Below are positions 1 to 9,185 of a DNA stretch of 64,000 bases, in pieces; positions within the stretch are counted from its first letter, which is position 1, and the number at the start of each line of letters is the position of its first letter. The DNA lies in the NCBI GenBank assembly GCA_963707275.1, contig CAVPPH010000001.1:62001-126000 (forward strand), read 5' to 3'. This DNA comes from JACKBK01 sp963707275. Lineage in GTDB: Bacteria; Chloroflexota; Anaerolineae; JAAEKA01. Both the position numbers and the translations under genes were made by a program. The notes beneath the pieces are model-generated. The model saw nothing but the letters and a program-made list of their open reading frames with translations, made no database searches and was not told the DNA's origin.

Positions 1-1087
1 GCAGCGTTGCTGCTGGCGCTGCTGACAGCCAGTCTCGCCAGCGCCCAGGGGCCAGAGCCGCCGGCTGTCCCAATTCCCAACGAAACTTGTCTGGGCTGCC
101 ACACGCAGGAGGGGTTGCATCTCACCTTGCCTACAGGGAACGCGCTGTCCGTGACCGTGGATGGTGAGGCGCTGCAAGGTTCGGTCCATGCAGGACTGCA
201 ATGCCAGCAGTGTCACTCTGACATCGCCGGTTATCCCCACGGTGAGATTGCCATCGACAGCCACCGCGACTTGCAGGTACACTACAGCCAGTCTTGCGTC
301 AACTGCCATACTGAGCAGGCCGAGGAGCAGGTTGACAGCGTACATGCTCAGGTACGCGCAGCCGGGGTGGAGGAAGCGGCTGTCTGCGCTGACTGCCACG
401 GTAGCCACGACATCCAGCCAATCAGCCGCTCGAAGCATCCTGAAATGCCAGGCACTGTGTCGGCCGAGACGTGCAGCCAGTGCCATGATGGCATCTACGA
501 GAAGTACGCAAATAGCGTGCACGGCGAAGCGATGTTGAGTGGCAACCCGGACGTGCCGACCTGCATCGACTGCCACCCGGCTCACACGGCGACAGATCCG
601 CGGACTCTGAAGTTCCGCCTCGCACTCGCCGCAGATGTGCGGAGACTGCCATGCCGACAAGGAGTTGATGGCAAAGTATGGGCTGTCAACCGAGGTGTTC
701 GACACCTACGTCAGCGACTTCCATGGCACGACCGTGATGCTCTTCGATAAGACGACTCCCGATCAGGCCACCAACAAGGCGGTGTGCATCGACTGCCATG
801 GGGTTCACGATATACAGACTGCCCACGGCGATCAGTCGGAGATGAAGACCAATCTGGTCAAGACCTGTCAAGAGTGCCATCCAGACGCTACAACTAACTT
901 CGCCGACAGTTGGCTAGGGCATTACACACCGATTTGGAGCACCGCACCGCTGGTGACAGCCGTGACCTGGTTCTATCGCATCTTGATCCCGGCAATGATG
1001 GCGTTCTTCATCATCTATATCGTCATTGACCTGCAGCGTCGCATCCACGACCGGCGGGCGGGCAAGAGGAAGGAGGCAGAAGCATGA
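1..1087 (+). CDS. Multihaem c-type cytochrome, nine CXXCH motifs, membrane-anchored; 5' end cut by window
   Basis: The reading frame is open from base 1 and begins inside a signal peptide hydrophobic core ending near SLASAQG, so the true start lies upstream of the window. Nine haem c attachment motifs follow: CLGCH, CQQCH, CVNCH, CADCH, CSQCH, CIDCH, then in the next frame CGDCH, CIDCH and CQECH. A C-terminal hydrophobic helix (about bases 950-1030) is followed by a basic tail, so the haem domain should face outward and be held in the membrane. One frameshift lies around 610-635, between the sixth and seventh motifs. The stop codon overlaps the start of the next gene, a b-type cytochrome, which points to an electron-transfer complex linking the quinone pool to periplasmic carriers. 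The exact substrate cannot be told. The family resembles cytochrome c3/NapC-like multihaem proteins. Confidence 0.85.
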
Positions 1088-1781
1088 GCACCGAAACCAT
1101 GCCTAAAAGCTATCTACGCTTCGTGCGCAGCGACCGGCTGCTGCACGTGCTTCTGTTGATCTCCTTTACCATATTGGGCTTCACCGGCCTTGCGCAGAAG
1201 TATTCTGACGCCCGAATATCAATCTGGTTCATCCAGCTTATGGGCGGGCATCGAGCAGACCAGACTTATCCATCACACGTTTGCCGTCATGCTGATCCTG
1301 ATCTCGATTGCGCACGTCGTGCAGATCGGTTATCGGGTGTATGTCGAACGAGTCGAAATGGCCATGTTGCCGATGCTGAAGGATATCACCGACTTCTTCG
1401 ATGCGATGAAGTACAACTTGCGGATGACCGACGTTCATCCACACTATCCCCGCTACAACTTCATCGAGAAGATGGAATACTGGGCGGTGGTCTGGGGCAC
1501 GATCCTGATGACCTTGACCGGCTACGTTCTGTGGAACCCAATACTGGTTACCACGTTTCTGCCGGGCGAGGTGGTGCCGGCGGCCAAGATCGCCCATGGC
1601 ATGGAAGCCGATCCTGGCGGTGCTGGCGATCATCACCTGGCACTTCTACTTCGTGCATCTGGCCAAGTTCAACAAGAGCATCTTCACCGGCTACATCTCG
1701 GAAGAGGAAATGGAAGAGGAGCACGGCCAGGAGCTGGAACAGCGATTGACGGGCAATGTTCGCACTCCGCCCGGCTCCTGA
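1084..1781 (+). CDS. Membrane cytochrome b subunit (b/b6 or formate dehydrogenase gamma-like), two frameshifts
   Basis: This is an integral membrane protein that probably binds haem b and exchanges electrons with quinones. The N-terminus (MSTETMPKSYLRFVRSDR) is followed by a first hydrophobic helix, then RLIHHTFAVMLILISIAHVV, a helix with adjacent histidines able to ligate haem. A helix around TILMTLTGYVLW and a last helix containing WHFYFVHLAKFNKS carry further histidines. These are typical of the cytochrome b subunits of thiosulfate reductase, formate dehydrogenase and related complexes. Frameshifts are inferred near 1243 and 1605, and the three pieces read as one protein of about 230 residues. 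The gene overlaps the multihaem cytochrome upstream by four bases (ATGA) and the small haem protein downstream by about 26 bases, so the proteins are probably co-translated. Confidence 0.75.
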
Positions 1782-2176
1782 TCTGCGCTATCGCCGGCTG
1801 CGCATCTATGTGCCATTGGCGACGCTGTTCGTGATCTTCTCGGTGATTGGAACCTGGCGCTGGCTGACGGCGGAGACGACCGCAATCACCACGGTGCCCC
1901 GCATCGCCGCCGAAGAGAAGGTCTATCAACCCATTCCGTTGAAGGAGTTGCCGGTAGCTGTCGAGCCATCACCGGTGCCGACGCCTCTTTCAGTCATCAG
2001 TCCGGCCAGATGCAGCGATCCCCGAGCAATTCCTCACGGTATCAACGACGATCGATCCCAGTGCAGCCTCTGCCACGCCGTCGAGAGCCAGATACGGCCG
2101 GCTGCCGCTTGACCACGAAGGACGGAGCGACAACACCTGTACGACCTGCCATCAGCAGGCTGGAGGTGGTACAATG
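1756..2176 (+). CDS. Small membrane-anchored dihaem protein of the cytochrome module (frameshifted)
   Basis: An ATG at 1756 opens a short protein with one N-terminal transmembrane helix (IYVPLATLFVIFSVIGTW), a proline-rich linker and a CXXCH motif, CSLCH, near 2075. After a frameshift near 2100 the neighbouring frame supplies a second motif, CTTCH, near 2137-2151. The protein is then inferred to stop at a TGA overlapping the next ATG at 2174, which needs one more indel. A small dihaem anchor fits between the cytochrome b and the octahaem protein as an electron relay. I do not recognise a named family. The end coordinate is an estimate. Confidence 0.55.
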
Positions 2177-3737
2177 AACGTGACATCCCGAACTCATTTC
2201 GCCATGGCTGCTTCATCGCCGTGGGGCTGCTGCTGGCGTTGTTGCTTGCTCCGAAGGTCGCACTGGCCCAGCCGCCCGCGCCGCATCAGTACATCGACGA
2301 ATACGATGGTCCGGCAACCTGCGCCGTCTGTCATGGCGACGTCACCGATGAGGTGATCCATTCCGTTCACTACACTTGGGAAAACAAGATGGATCACTAC
2401 AGCCCGGTGGCCGGCACGATCGCCAACATCAACTGGCTGGGCATGTTGAACGAAGAGCTCGGCATCCCGGCCGGCTGCGGACGCTGTCATGTCGGCAGCG
2501 GGGCGATGCCCAAGTCGCCCGACGAGGTGACGCCCGAGGACACCGCCGGCATCGACTGCCTGATCTGTCACTCGCCCGTCTACGATACCAGCTCTGCGCT
2601 TCCCGATCCAGACGGAGGGCGGCGACTGGCAACTGACACAGGACCGCAGCGTGCTGGCCGCTCGTCAGGCGCAGCGACCGACCACCGAGAACTGCCTGCT
2701 GTGCCACCAGAACGTCGGCGGCGGGCCGATGCTGAAGCGTGGTGTGGACTTTGCACCGGTATCTGACACCCACGGCGAGTTGAGCAAGGGTGACGTACAC
2801 GCCGATGCTGGCGTGAACTGCGTGGACTGCCACGCCGGCGACGATCACAAGGTATACGGGTATAGTCCCGACCTGTGGAGCCGTGACATCCCGGAGCACC
2901 GCCTGTTGTGCGACACCTGCCATACCTCCGAGCCGCACACCGATCCGCTGATCAACCAGCACGTGCGCCTCGACTGCCGCACCTGCCATGTGACAGGCAC
3001 CGGTGGGCTGGTCTCACGTGACTGGACAGCCACACCGACCTATGATCCGGTGACGGAGCTGTACTCGCCGGTTGGCGAGGAACGGGAGCCGAACTCAGTG
3101 CAGCCGGTGTTCCGGTGGTACAACGGCGACCCGGCGCTGCCGGGCGAGGCATGGCCAGGCAGCCGCTCCGATGTGACCGCGCGCTTGCAGCCGTTCAAGC
3201 AATTCGACGCTGTGGTGCCTGCTGACGCTGAAACTGGACAGCCAATCCCTCTCAAGCTCCAGCCCTTCTACGCGGCTGGAAACCTGGAGGAAGCTATCGC
3301 AGTTGGCGCCAGCGAAGTCGGGGATGGACTACAGCGGGAAGTGGGAACCGAAAGAAGTTGAGACGCTGCTGCAGATCAGCCACGGCGTGGTTGACAAGGA
3401 CAACGCCCGTCAGTGCCAGGACTGCCACGTGCCAGATGGTTTGATTGACTTTGCCGGGCTGGGCTACACAGCGGACGAGGTCACCTATCTGACGACCATC
3501 AGTTCAGCGGCCGCCGGCAACCGGCAACCGTTGCAGGTCAACGTGGTGATACCACCTGCTCAGCCGCTGCCAACGCCGGTCAACCTCTCCGGCGGTGTGG
3601 ACGCAGCGAAAGGCATTGGTATTCGCGTGCCGTGGAGTCCGATTTTTGCATTGGTGTTTGCGATTGCCGTGATCGCACTGGCTGTCTACTGGCTGCGCAG
3701 GCAGAAACCAGCGCCCCCCTCGGACGGGCAAGTTTAG
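2174..3737 (+). CDS. Octahaem c-type cytochrome with signal peptide and C-terminal anchor (frameshifted)
   Basis: Start ATG 2174 leads, after a frameshift near 2205, into a signal peptide core (VGLLLALLLAPKVALA). Eight haem motifs follow: CAVCH, CGRCH, CLICH, CLLCH, CVDCH, CDTCH, CRTCH and CQDCH. A hydrophobic helix closes the protein (FALVFAIAVIALAVYWL). Further frameshifts lie near 2597 and 3300. The arrangement of an early CXXCH, then a CXXCHVG and a DCLXCH, recalls octahaem tetrathionate-reductase-like cytochromes, but that is a pattern impression and not a demonstrated homology. As the last gene of a four-gene cytochrome cluster it may be the catalytic or terminal electron-transfer subunit. 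The stop sits a few bases before a large hexanucleotide inverted repeat. Confidence 0.75.
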
Positions 3738-3740
3738 AGA

Positions 3741-3858
3741 AGTTCCTCTCGTACTCGTATTCCTACTCGTCCTCGAATTCTTCTGCGGTCCGGTCTGGCA
3801 ACCAGAGAGAGCACGAGTAAGAGTGCGAGTACGAGTACGAGTACGAGAGGAAGGACGA
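3741..3858. repeat. Hexanucleotide-period inverted repeat, copy 1
   Basis: Runs of variants of CTCGTA with a six-base period are followed, after about 75 bases, by the complementary GAGTAC runs. The outer arms at 3743-3759 and 3836-3852 are a perfect 17-base inverted repeat (TTCCTCTCGTACTCGTA). The array fills the spacer between the stops of two convergent genes. Related arrays occur at 8303-8411 and 37594-37697. Confidence 0.85.
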
Positions 3859-3859
3859 G

Positions 3860-5056
3860 TTAGACGGTGACGGCGACGTGCAGGGCGGCATCCAGATCGG
3901 CGACGATGTCGTCAGCGTCCTCGATGCCGATACTCAGCCTCAGCAGTCCGTCCGTAATCCCCAATTGCGCGCGCTCGGCCGGCGGCACAGCCCGGTGGCT
4001 GGCCATGATCGGGTAGAGCGCCAACGAATACACATCGCCCAGAGTTGTAGCCGGGAGGACCAGTTTCAGCGCATCGAGGAAGGCAAACGCGGCTGCCCGC
4101 GTGCCGTTGCGCAGCTCAAAGGCCACCATGCCGCCGAAGCCGCGCCTGCCGAAAAGCTCTTGCGCCAGCTGGTGTTGTGGATGGGACGCCAGGCCCGGGT
4201 AATGCACGCGCGACGACCGCTGGATGCTCGCTGAGACACCGCGCCACAATGCCGGCATTCTCACACTGCTGGCGCATCCGCAGCGGCAGCGTCTTCAGCC
4301 CGCGCAGCGCAAGCCATGCCACTTCGGGAGCCAGCACCGCGCCGATCTTCTTCTCGATGGCGAAGAGTTTCTCGCGCTTGGCGTGCGAGCAGGCAACGAC
4401 ACCCGCCAGCACATCGCCGTGGCCGCCGATGTACTTCGACGCCGAATGCACGACATAATCCGCGCCCAGGGAAAGTGGACGGCACAGATAAGGCGTGGCA
4501 AACGTGCTGTCCACAATGAGCGCCGCGCCGACCGCCTGTGTGGTGCGTGCCAGCGCACCGATGTCAGCCAGCTTCAGCAACGGGTTGGAGACGGTCTCCA
4601 CCAGCACGGCAGCCGGCTTGTGCTGGAACACCGCCTCCTCGACTTGGCCCGGGTCGGTGACATCGACGAAATACGTGGTGACACCCTGCTCGGTCAGCAG
4701 GGTCGCCAGCAGGTCATAGGTCGCGCCGTAACAATCGCGTGCAGCGACGACGTGACTGCCAGCGCGCACGCCAGCGGCCAGCAGCGCGGCGTGTACCGCC
4801 GCCATGCCTGACGCAGTCGCAAAGGCCGCGTCGCCACCTTCCAGCACCGCGACAGCCCGTTCGAACGCCTCAACGGTCGGGCTGGTGTAGCGGCGATAGA
4901 CGTAGCCGGCCGTCTCGCCGGCGAAGACGGACTCCATGGCCTCGGCGGACGGTTCAAGATAGCCGACGCTGTGGTAGAGTGGCGTGCTGACCGACGTCTC
5001 GCGTGGCGCCGCGGCGCTTCGCCGGCGTGGACAGCCTGAGTGAAGATAGATGGCAT
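3860..5056 (-). CDS. PLP-dependent trans-sulfuration enzyme (cystathionine gamma-synthase/lyase or O-acetylhomoserine sulfhydrylase type)
   Basis: This is a cytoplasmic fold-type I PLP enzyme of the Cys/Met metabolism family, of roughly normal length (about 395 residues). Recognisable parts are the N-terminal TQAVHAGE, STPLYHSVGY, YRRYTSPTVEAFE, the ATASGMAAVHAAL segment of the cofactor site, DSTFATPYLCRPL and SASKYIGGHGDVLAG, whose lysine should hold PLP. The C-terminal block contains SHRAVPPAERAQLGITDGLLRLSIG, split here across the read. Frameshifts lie near 5000 and 4205. The start chosen is the ATG at 5056 (MPSIFTQ). The gene follows queA by about ten bases on the same strand, so the two are probably co-transcribed. 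The sequence alone does not decide between synthase, lyase and sulfhydrylase. Confidence 0.85.
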
Positions 5057-5065
5057 TGGGTTCTC

Positions 5066-6138
5066 CTACAGGATCAACATCGCATCGCCAAAGCTGTAGA
5101 ACCGGTAGCCCTCGTCGATGGCGACCGGTACGCATGGTCGATCAGGTCCTTGCCGGCGAAGGCGCTGACCAGCATCAGCAGCGTGCTGCGCGGCAGGTGG
5201 AAGTTGGTGATCAGCGCATCCACGGCGCGGAAGCGGTAGCCGGGGCGGATGAAGAGGTTGGTCGGATCCGTCGAAGGCAGCCGTGCGCTTCCAGGGACAG
5301 GCTTCTACGTCGTAGGGATCCAGCCCCTGCGCGCCGGTGGCGGCCCACTCCAGCGTGCGCACGGCGGTGGTGCCGACGGCGATCACGCGGCCGCCGCGCA
5401 AGCGTCGTCTCGTTGATCTGACGCGCCACATCGGGCGACAGGCTGGCCCGCTCGCTGTGCATCGGGTGGTCTCGACATCCTCCACCTTGACCGGCTGGAA
5501 GGTGTCCAGCCCGATGTGCAGGGTGACGAAGGCCATCCCGATGCCTGTTGGCGCAGGTCGATCAGCAGGTCGGGCGTGAAGTGCAGGCCGGCTGTGGAGG
5601 AAGCCACCGATCCCTCGACCCGGCTGTAGACGGTCTGGTAGCGCTCCGGGTCGGCCAGCGTCTCGTGGATGTAGGGCGGCAGCGGCACGTGCCCTGCGTC
5701 GTGCAGCCACTCGGCTCAGCGGCCGGTTGAAGCTGACGACGCGGCCGCCGTCCTCGTGCTCCGCTTCGATCGTCGCGGTCACCGGCGGCAGGTTGCTCTT
5801 CCGGCAGGTCAATCAGCACCTCGACGCCAGGCCGCAGGCCCTTGCCGCCCACCAGGCATTCCCAGCGGCCTTCGGGCAACGGATGCAGCAGGAAATATCT
5901 CCACCTGCCCACCGGAGGACTTGCGTCCGAACAGGCGCGCCGGAATGACGCGGCTGTCGTTGGCCACCAGCAGGTCGCCGGGCTGCAGATAGTCGCCGAT
6001 GTCGCGGAAGCGTGCGATGTTCCAGACGGCCCGTGGCGCGATGCACCACCAGCAGCCGCGACGAGTTGCGCGGCTCCAGCGGCGTCTGGGCGATGCGGTC
6101 CAGGGGGAAGGTATGTAGTCGAAGTCGGAGGTTTTCAT
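5066..6138 (-). CDS. queA: QueA, tRNA preQ1(34) S-adenosylmethionine ribosyltransferase-isomerase (many frameshifts)
   Basis: QueA transfers and isomerises the ribosyl part of S-adenosylmethionine onto preQ1 at tRNA position 34 to give epoxyqueuosine. Blocks diagnostic of the family are spread over all three minus-strand frames: MKTSDFDY at the start, GDLLVANDSRVIPARLFGRK, the IHETLADPERYQTVYSRVEG-like segment, TAGLHFTPDLL, VTLHIGLDTFQPVKVEDVE, HSERASLSPDVARQINETT, GGRVIAVGTTAVRTLE and the C-terminal DEGYRFYSFGDAML. The length matches the usual 340-350 residues. At least eight single-base shifts are needed to join the blocks, so no single open frame covers more than a quarter of the gene. A GGTAAAC heptamer array lies directly upstream. 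Confidence 0.9.
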
Positions 6139-6140
6139 CG

Positions 6141-6238
6141 TTGATACGGTAAACGGTAAACGGTAAACGGTAAACAGTAACAGTATTCAGCAATCGGCGT
6201 TCCGGGGACTGATTACCGACTTACCGTTTACCGCTTGG
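6141..6238. repeat. Heptanucleotide inverted array (GGTAAAC units)
   Basis: Four perfect GGTAAAC units occupy 6148-6175, followed by degenerate units. After about 40 bases the complementary GTTTACC-type units appear (6216-6236). The array lies between queA and the amidotransferase gene, and the amidotransferase reading frame runs through its right arm. Confidence 0.85.
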
Positions 6239-6925
6239 ATAAATCCGCTGAACAGCCGCCGGTGCCGGGGATCAAGCTCGTAGAAGCGCTCGGGATGCCA
6301 CTGGACGGCCACGACCCAGCGCGCAGCTTTCACTCTCCATCGCTTCTACCAGGACTGGCGAGTTGACGGTCAGCCCGCTGGGGCGGAAGCCGGGCGCCAG
6401 CGTGTCCAGAGTGACGGCCTGATGATGGTAGGTGTTGGTGGACAGCGGGCCTTCGTGGCCCAGCACGCGCGCCGTCAGCGTCCCGGCTGCAGATGTCCAC
6501 GTCATGATAGCGGGCGCTGTCCGTGGGCGAGCGGTGGCCCTCGACGTGCTGCAGCAGACCCCCGCCAGCGGCGATGTTCAGCACCTGCATGCCGCGGCAG
6601 ATGGCCAGCGATCGGCAGGTCGGCGGCCAGCGCAGCGCGCGCCAGCGGCAGTTCCAGCTCGTCCCGCTCGACCTGGATGTCGTCGGGTCAGCGCCGTTGA
6701 TGGGCTGGTTGTAGTAGCGGGGATGCACGTCGCCGCCGCCCGAGAGCAGCAGACCATCCAGCGCGCGACCTGTTCGGCGGGCGGCATGCTGGCCGTTGCC
6801 CGGGCGTCAGCATCACCGGCTCGCCGCCGGCCCAGGTGATGGCCCACCAGTAGTTGCGCACCAGCCGGTCGAAGTAGTCGCGGGCGGTGCTCAGGGTTGT
6901 GATGCCGATGCGGGGGATGGTTCAT
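6187..6925 (-). CDS. Class I glutamine amidotransferase-like peptidase C26 (gamma-glutamyl-GABA hydrolase family), frameshifted
   Basis: The stitched protein has the family order: IPRIGITTLSTARDYFDRLV near the N-terminus, LDGLLLSGGGDVHPRYY, the nucleophile elbow ICRGMQVLNIAAGG with the catalytic cysteine, NTYHHQAVTLDTLAPG, and AVQWHPERFYELDP carrying the catalytic histidine and glutamate. Such enzymes hydrolyse gamma-glutamyl amides, for example in putrescine breakdown. The substrate here is unknown. At least five frameshifts are present (about 6920, 6800, 6690, 6490 and 6310). The inferred frame continues past SGFIQAV into the GGTAAAC repeat and stops at 6187, so the last dozen residues are repeat-derived. 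Confidence 0.8.
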
Positions 6926-6951
6926 GGAAGGTCTTAGAGAGTTGGTGGTGT

Positions 6952-7112
6952 GGGTTACGTATTACGTATTGCGTATTCGGAGGGGGTGTTGCGAAATAGG
7001 GCGTGGTGGGTGATGGTCAGTATTACGTGTTGCGTATTCGGAAGCGGCGATGTATGACGCAGCACGCTGTGTGGTGAGCAAGTTCTGAGAATACGAAATA
7101 CGGAGTACGGGG
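6952..7112. repeat. Heptanucleotide array (TTACGTA/TTGCGTA units) with inverted arm
   Basis: Units TTACGTA, TTACGTA, TTGCGTA and TTCGGAG stand in exact register at 6955-6982. A second block occurs near 7020-7045, and a complementary block (GAATACG, AAATACG, GAGTACG, CAACACG) at about 7089-7135. It fills the spacer between the amidotransferase start and the end of ruvB. The other sites of this unit type are 20129-20205 and 39001-39092. Confidence 0.8.
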
Positions 7113-7159
7113 CCACGCAACACGCCCCAACACGCCAACATCCAAACTTCCTGGTCTAA

Positions 7160-8214
7160 CTACAACTCGCCACCGTCGTCCCACAAGCTCGGTTGTTGCG
7201 CGCGGTCGGACTTCACCTGTCCACACGGCGCCCAGGTGCTCGTAGCAAGGCGAGTGGCGACACGGCCGCGCGGCGTGCGATCCAGGTAGCCCAGCTGCAG
7301 GAGGTACGGTTCCACCACATCCATGATGGTGCCGGAGTCTTCGCTCAGAGGGAGGCGGCGATGGTGTCCAGTCCCACCGGCCCGCCGTCGAACTTTTCGA
7401 TGATCGCCCGCAGCAGTCTTGCGGTCCAGATCGTCCAGACCCTGCTGATCCACCTCCAGCAACGCCATAGCGTCGTCCGCCACCTGCGCCGTGATGTTGC
7501 CGTCGGCGCGTACTTGCGCGTAGTCGCGCACCCGGCGCAGCAGCCGCAGCGCTACGCGCGGCGTGCCCCGTGCCCGGCGGGCGATCTCCTGCGCGCCGTC
7601 GTCGGTGATGGTCGACCTTCAGCAGCGTCGGCAGCGCGACGCACGATCTCCTGCAGCGCAGTCTCCTCGTAGAAGTCGAAGCGGTAGACCGCGCCGAAGC
7701 GGGAGCGCAGCGGCGCGGTCAGCAGCGCCAGCCGGGTCGTTGCCCCGATGACGGTGAAACGCGGCAGCTTGAGGCGGATCGAGCGGGCGCTGGGACCCTT
7801 GCCGATGACGATGTCCAGCGCGAAATCCTCCATCGCCGGGTAGAGTATCTCCTCCACCGCCTTGCCCAGCCGGTGCACCTCGTCGATGAACAGGATGTCG
7901 CCCTTGCGCAGGTTGGTCAGGATCGCTGCCAGATCGCCGGCGCGCTCGATGGCCGGGCCGGCGGTGATCTTCATGTTGACGCCCATCTCGTTGGCCAGGA
8001 CGTGGGCCATGCTGGTCTTGCCCAGGCCGGGTGGACCGTAGAGCAGGATGTGATCCAGCGCCTCGCCTCGCTGCCGGGCCGCCTCGATGAGAATGGACAG
8101 GTTGTCCCGCAACTGGTCCTGGCCGATCATCTCGGTCAGGTTCTTGGGGCGAAGCGCAGCGTCCACGACCACTTCTTCCGGGCGTTTGTTGGCGGAGATA
8201 GCTCGATCTTCCAT
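7160..8214 (-). CDS. ruvB: RuvB, Holliday junction branch-migration helicase subunit (frameshifted)
   Basis: RuvB is the hexameric AAA+ motor that drives branch migration with RuvA. The first 200 residues are in one clean frame and contain RPKNLTEMIGQ, Walker A GPPGLGKTSMAHVLANE, Walker B FIDEVHRLGKAVEEILYPAM, the PSARSIRLKLPRFTVIGATTR sensor region (read in two parts) and LLTAPLRSRFGAVYRFDFY. The C-terminal winged-helix part follows in other frames (MALLEVDQQGLDDLDR, GGTIMDVVEPYLLQLGYLDRTPRGRVAT-like, in pieces) with shifts near 7615, 7420, 7350 and 7240. The start at 8214 (MEDRAIS) is preferred over the in-frame ATG at 8223, because 8223 overlaps a TATAAT box. The transcript then looks leaderless. 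Confidence 0.92.
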
Positions 8215-8221
8215 GGGCGGC

Positions 8222-8227
8222 ATTATA
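8222..8227 (-). promoter_or_regulatory. -10 box of ruvB, leaderless configuration
   Basis: TATAAT on the minus strand is followed by seven bases (GCCGCCC) and then the ATG at 8214, so transcription would begin at about the first base of the start codon. No convincing -35 was seen. Confidence 0.55.
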
Positions 8228-8260
8228 CCGCAGGTGGCGCGCTTATCCGAAACGGTTGCG

Positions 8261-8298
8261 CAAAAGGAAAAGCCCTGCCGCGTTGGCGGTCAGGGCTT
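8261..8298 (-). terminator. Rho-independent terminator after the DUF4870 gene
   Basis: On the minus strand an AAGCCCTG/CAGGGCTT stem with an inner CCGC/GCGG helix is followed by TTTTCCTTTTG. It lies between the DUF4870 gene with its hexamer repeat and the ruvB promoter. Confidence 0.65.
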
Positions 8299-8302
8299 GT
8301 TC

Positions 8303-8411
8303 TCCTTTCCTACTCGTACTGCCGGGTTACTCCTACTCCGTACTCCTCCGCTTCGACAACGACGACAGTCCGAGGAGAGGGGGATCGAGTACGAGTAGGA
8401 GTACGGAGGAT
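8303..8411. repeat. Hexanucleotide-period inverted repeat, copy 2
   Basis: TACTCG/TACTCC units (8309-8345) are followed by complementary CGAGTA/GGAGTA units (8378-8411), ending one base from the stop codon of the DUF4870 gene. It belongs to the same family as 3741-3858 and 37594-37697. Confidence 0.8.
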
Positions 8412-9036
8412 CTACATCCAGCGCTGGTCCTGCAGGAACTGGGTCAGGCCCGGCACGCGGAAGCGCTTGCCGTTGTAGGCCATGATGGCGTAGTAGAGGG
8501 GCAGCAGCCAGAGCACGATCATCGCCGGGACGATGAAGCAGAGGCAGAGCCACAGGATGATGGTCGCCAGCGACACACTGGCAGCCATCACCAGAGCCAG
8601 TTCCAGCCCGTAGATCACCACCGCCACACACGATGGACTGGATCGCGTGGTAACGCTGAAAAGGTCGTCGCTTGCTGGTCTCCGAGATCAGGATGATGAT
8701 CGGCACGATGAACGGCACGATAAGCAGTGGCGAGGCATAGGCCAGCGCTGCCATCACCCGGTCGTCGTTGGTGGCGTCGGGGTCAAATTCGCTGTCGCTA
8801 GCCAGCCGGTCCATGATCGTCGGCTGTTCCGTCTGGCCGGCGGTCTGATTTGACCCTGTCTGGCCGCGGTCTCATCTGATCCTGCCTGGCCGGGCGGTGC
8901 ATCAATCACCGTCAGCGCAGCGCCGTCGTCGTCAGCCGCCGCCGCTGCCGACTGCTGCGCCGGCTTTCCACCCGCCCTGCAAGTCGTCCAGCGCATCAGC
9001 CGTCGGGTCCACCGCCGTTGCGGGTTCGTTTGGCAT
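8412..9036 (-). CDS. DUF4870-type small membrane protein (frameshifted)
   Basis: An acidic, low-complexity N-terminal region (MPNEPATAVDPTADALDDLQ, then alanine/aspartate-rich) precedes a conserved membrane domain: NDDRVMAALAYASPLLIVPFIVPIIILI, then RPFQRYHAIQSIV, a helix AVVIYGLELALVMAASVSLATIILW, a helix FIVPAMIVLWLLPLYYAIMAYNGKRF, and a soluble tail ending FLQDQRWM. The pattern of a first helix, an FxRYHAxQS loop and two or three further helices is the hallmark of the DUF4870 family, whose function is unknown. Frameshifts lie near 8960, 8830 and 8630. The start at 9036 was chosen as the first ATG in frame with the acidic region. No ribosome binding site is visible in front of it. Confidence 0.7.
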
Positions 9037-9185
9037 GTTGTTTGGTCAATCGATTCGTTCAATTCAGTCACATAAGCCTCCTTCACCAGCTTGCGGCCCG
9101 CGGCCAACGCATCTGGTGACTATTTTCTCTACCCGCTTTACGAACGCAGCCAGAAGGTTTCACGGCCGAAGCAACATTGTCCAGC

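Noticed and set aside
6141..7112. Repeat arrays considered as CRISPR
   Set aside because: Units are 6-7 bases, without unique spacers of constant length, and no cas gene is present.
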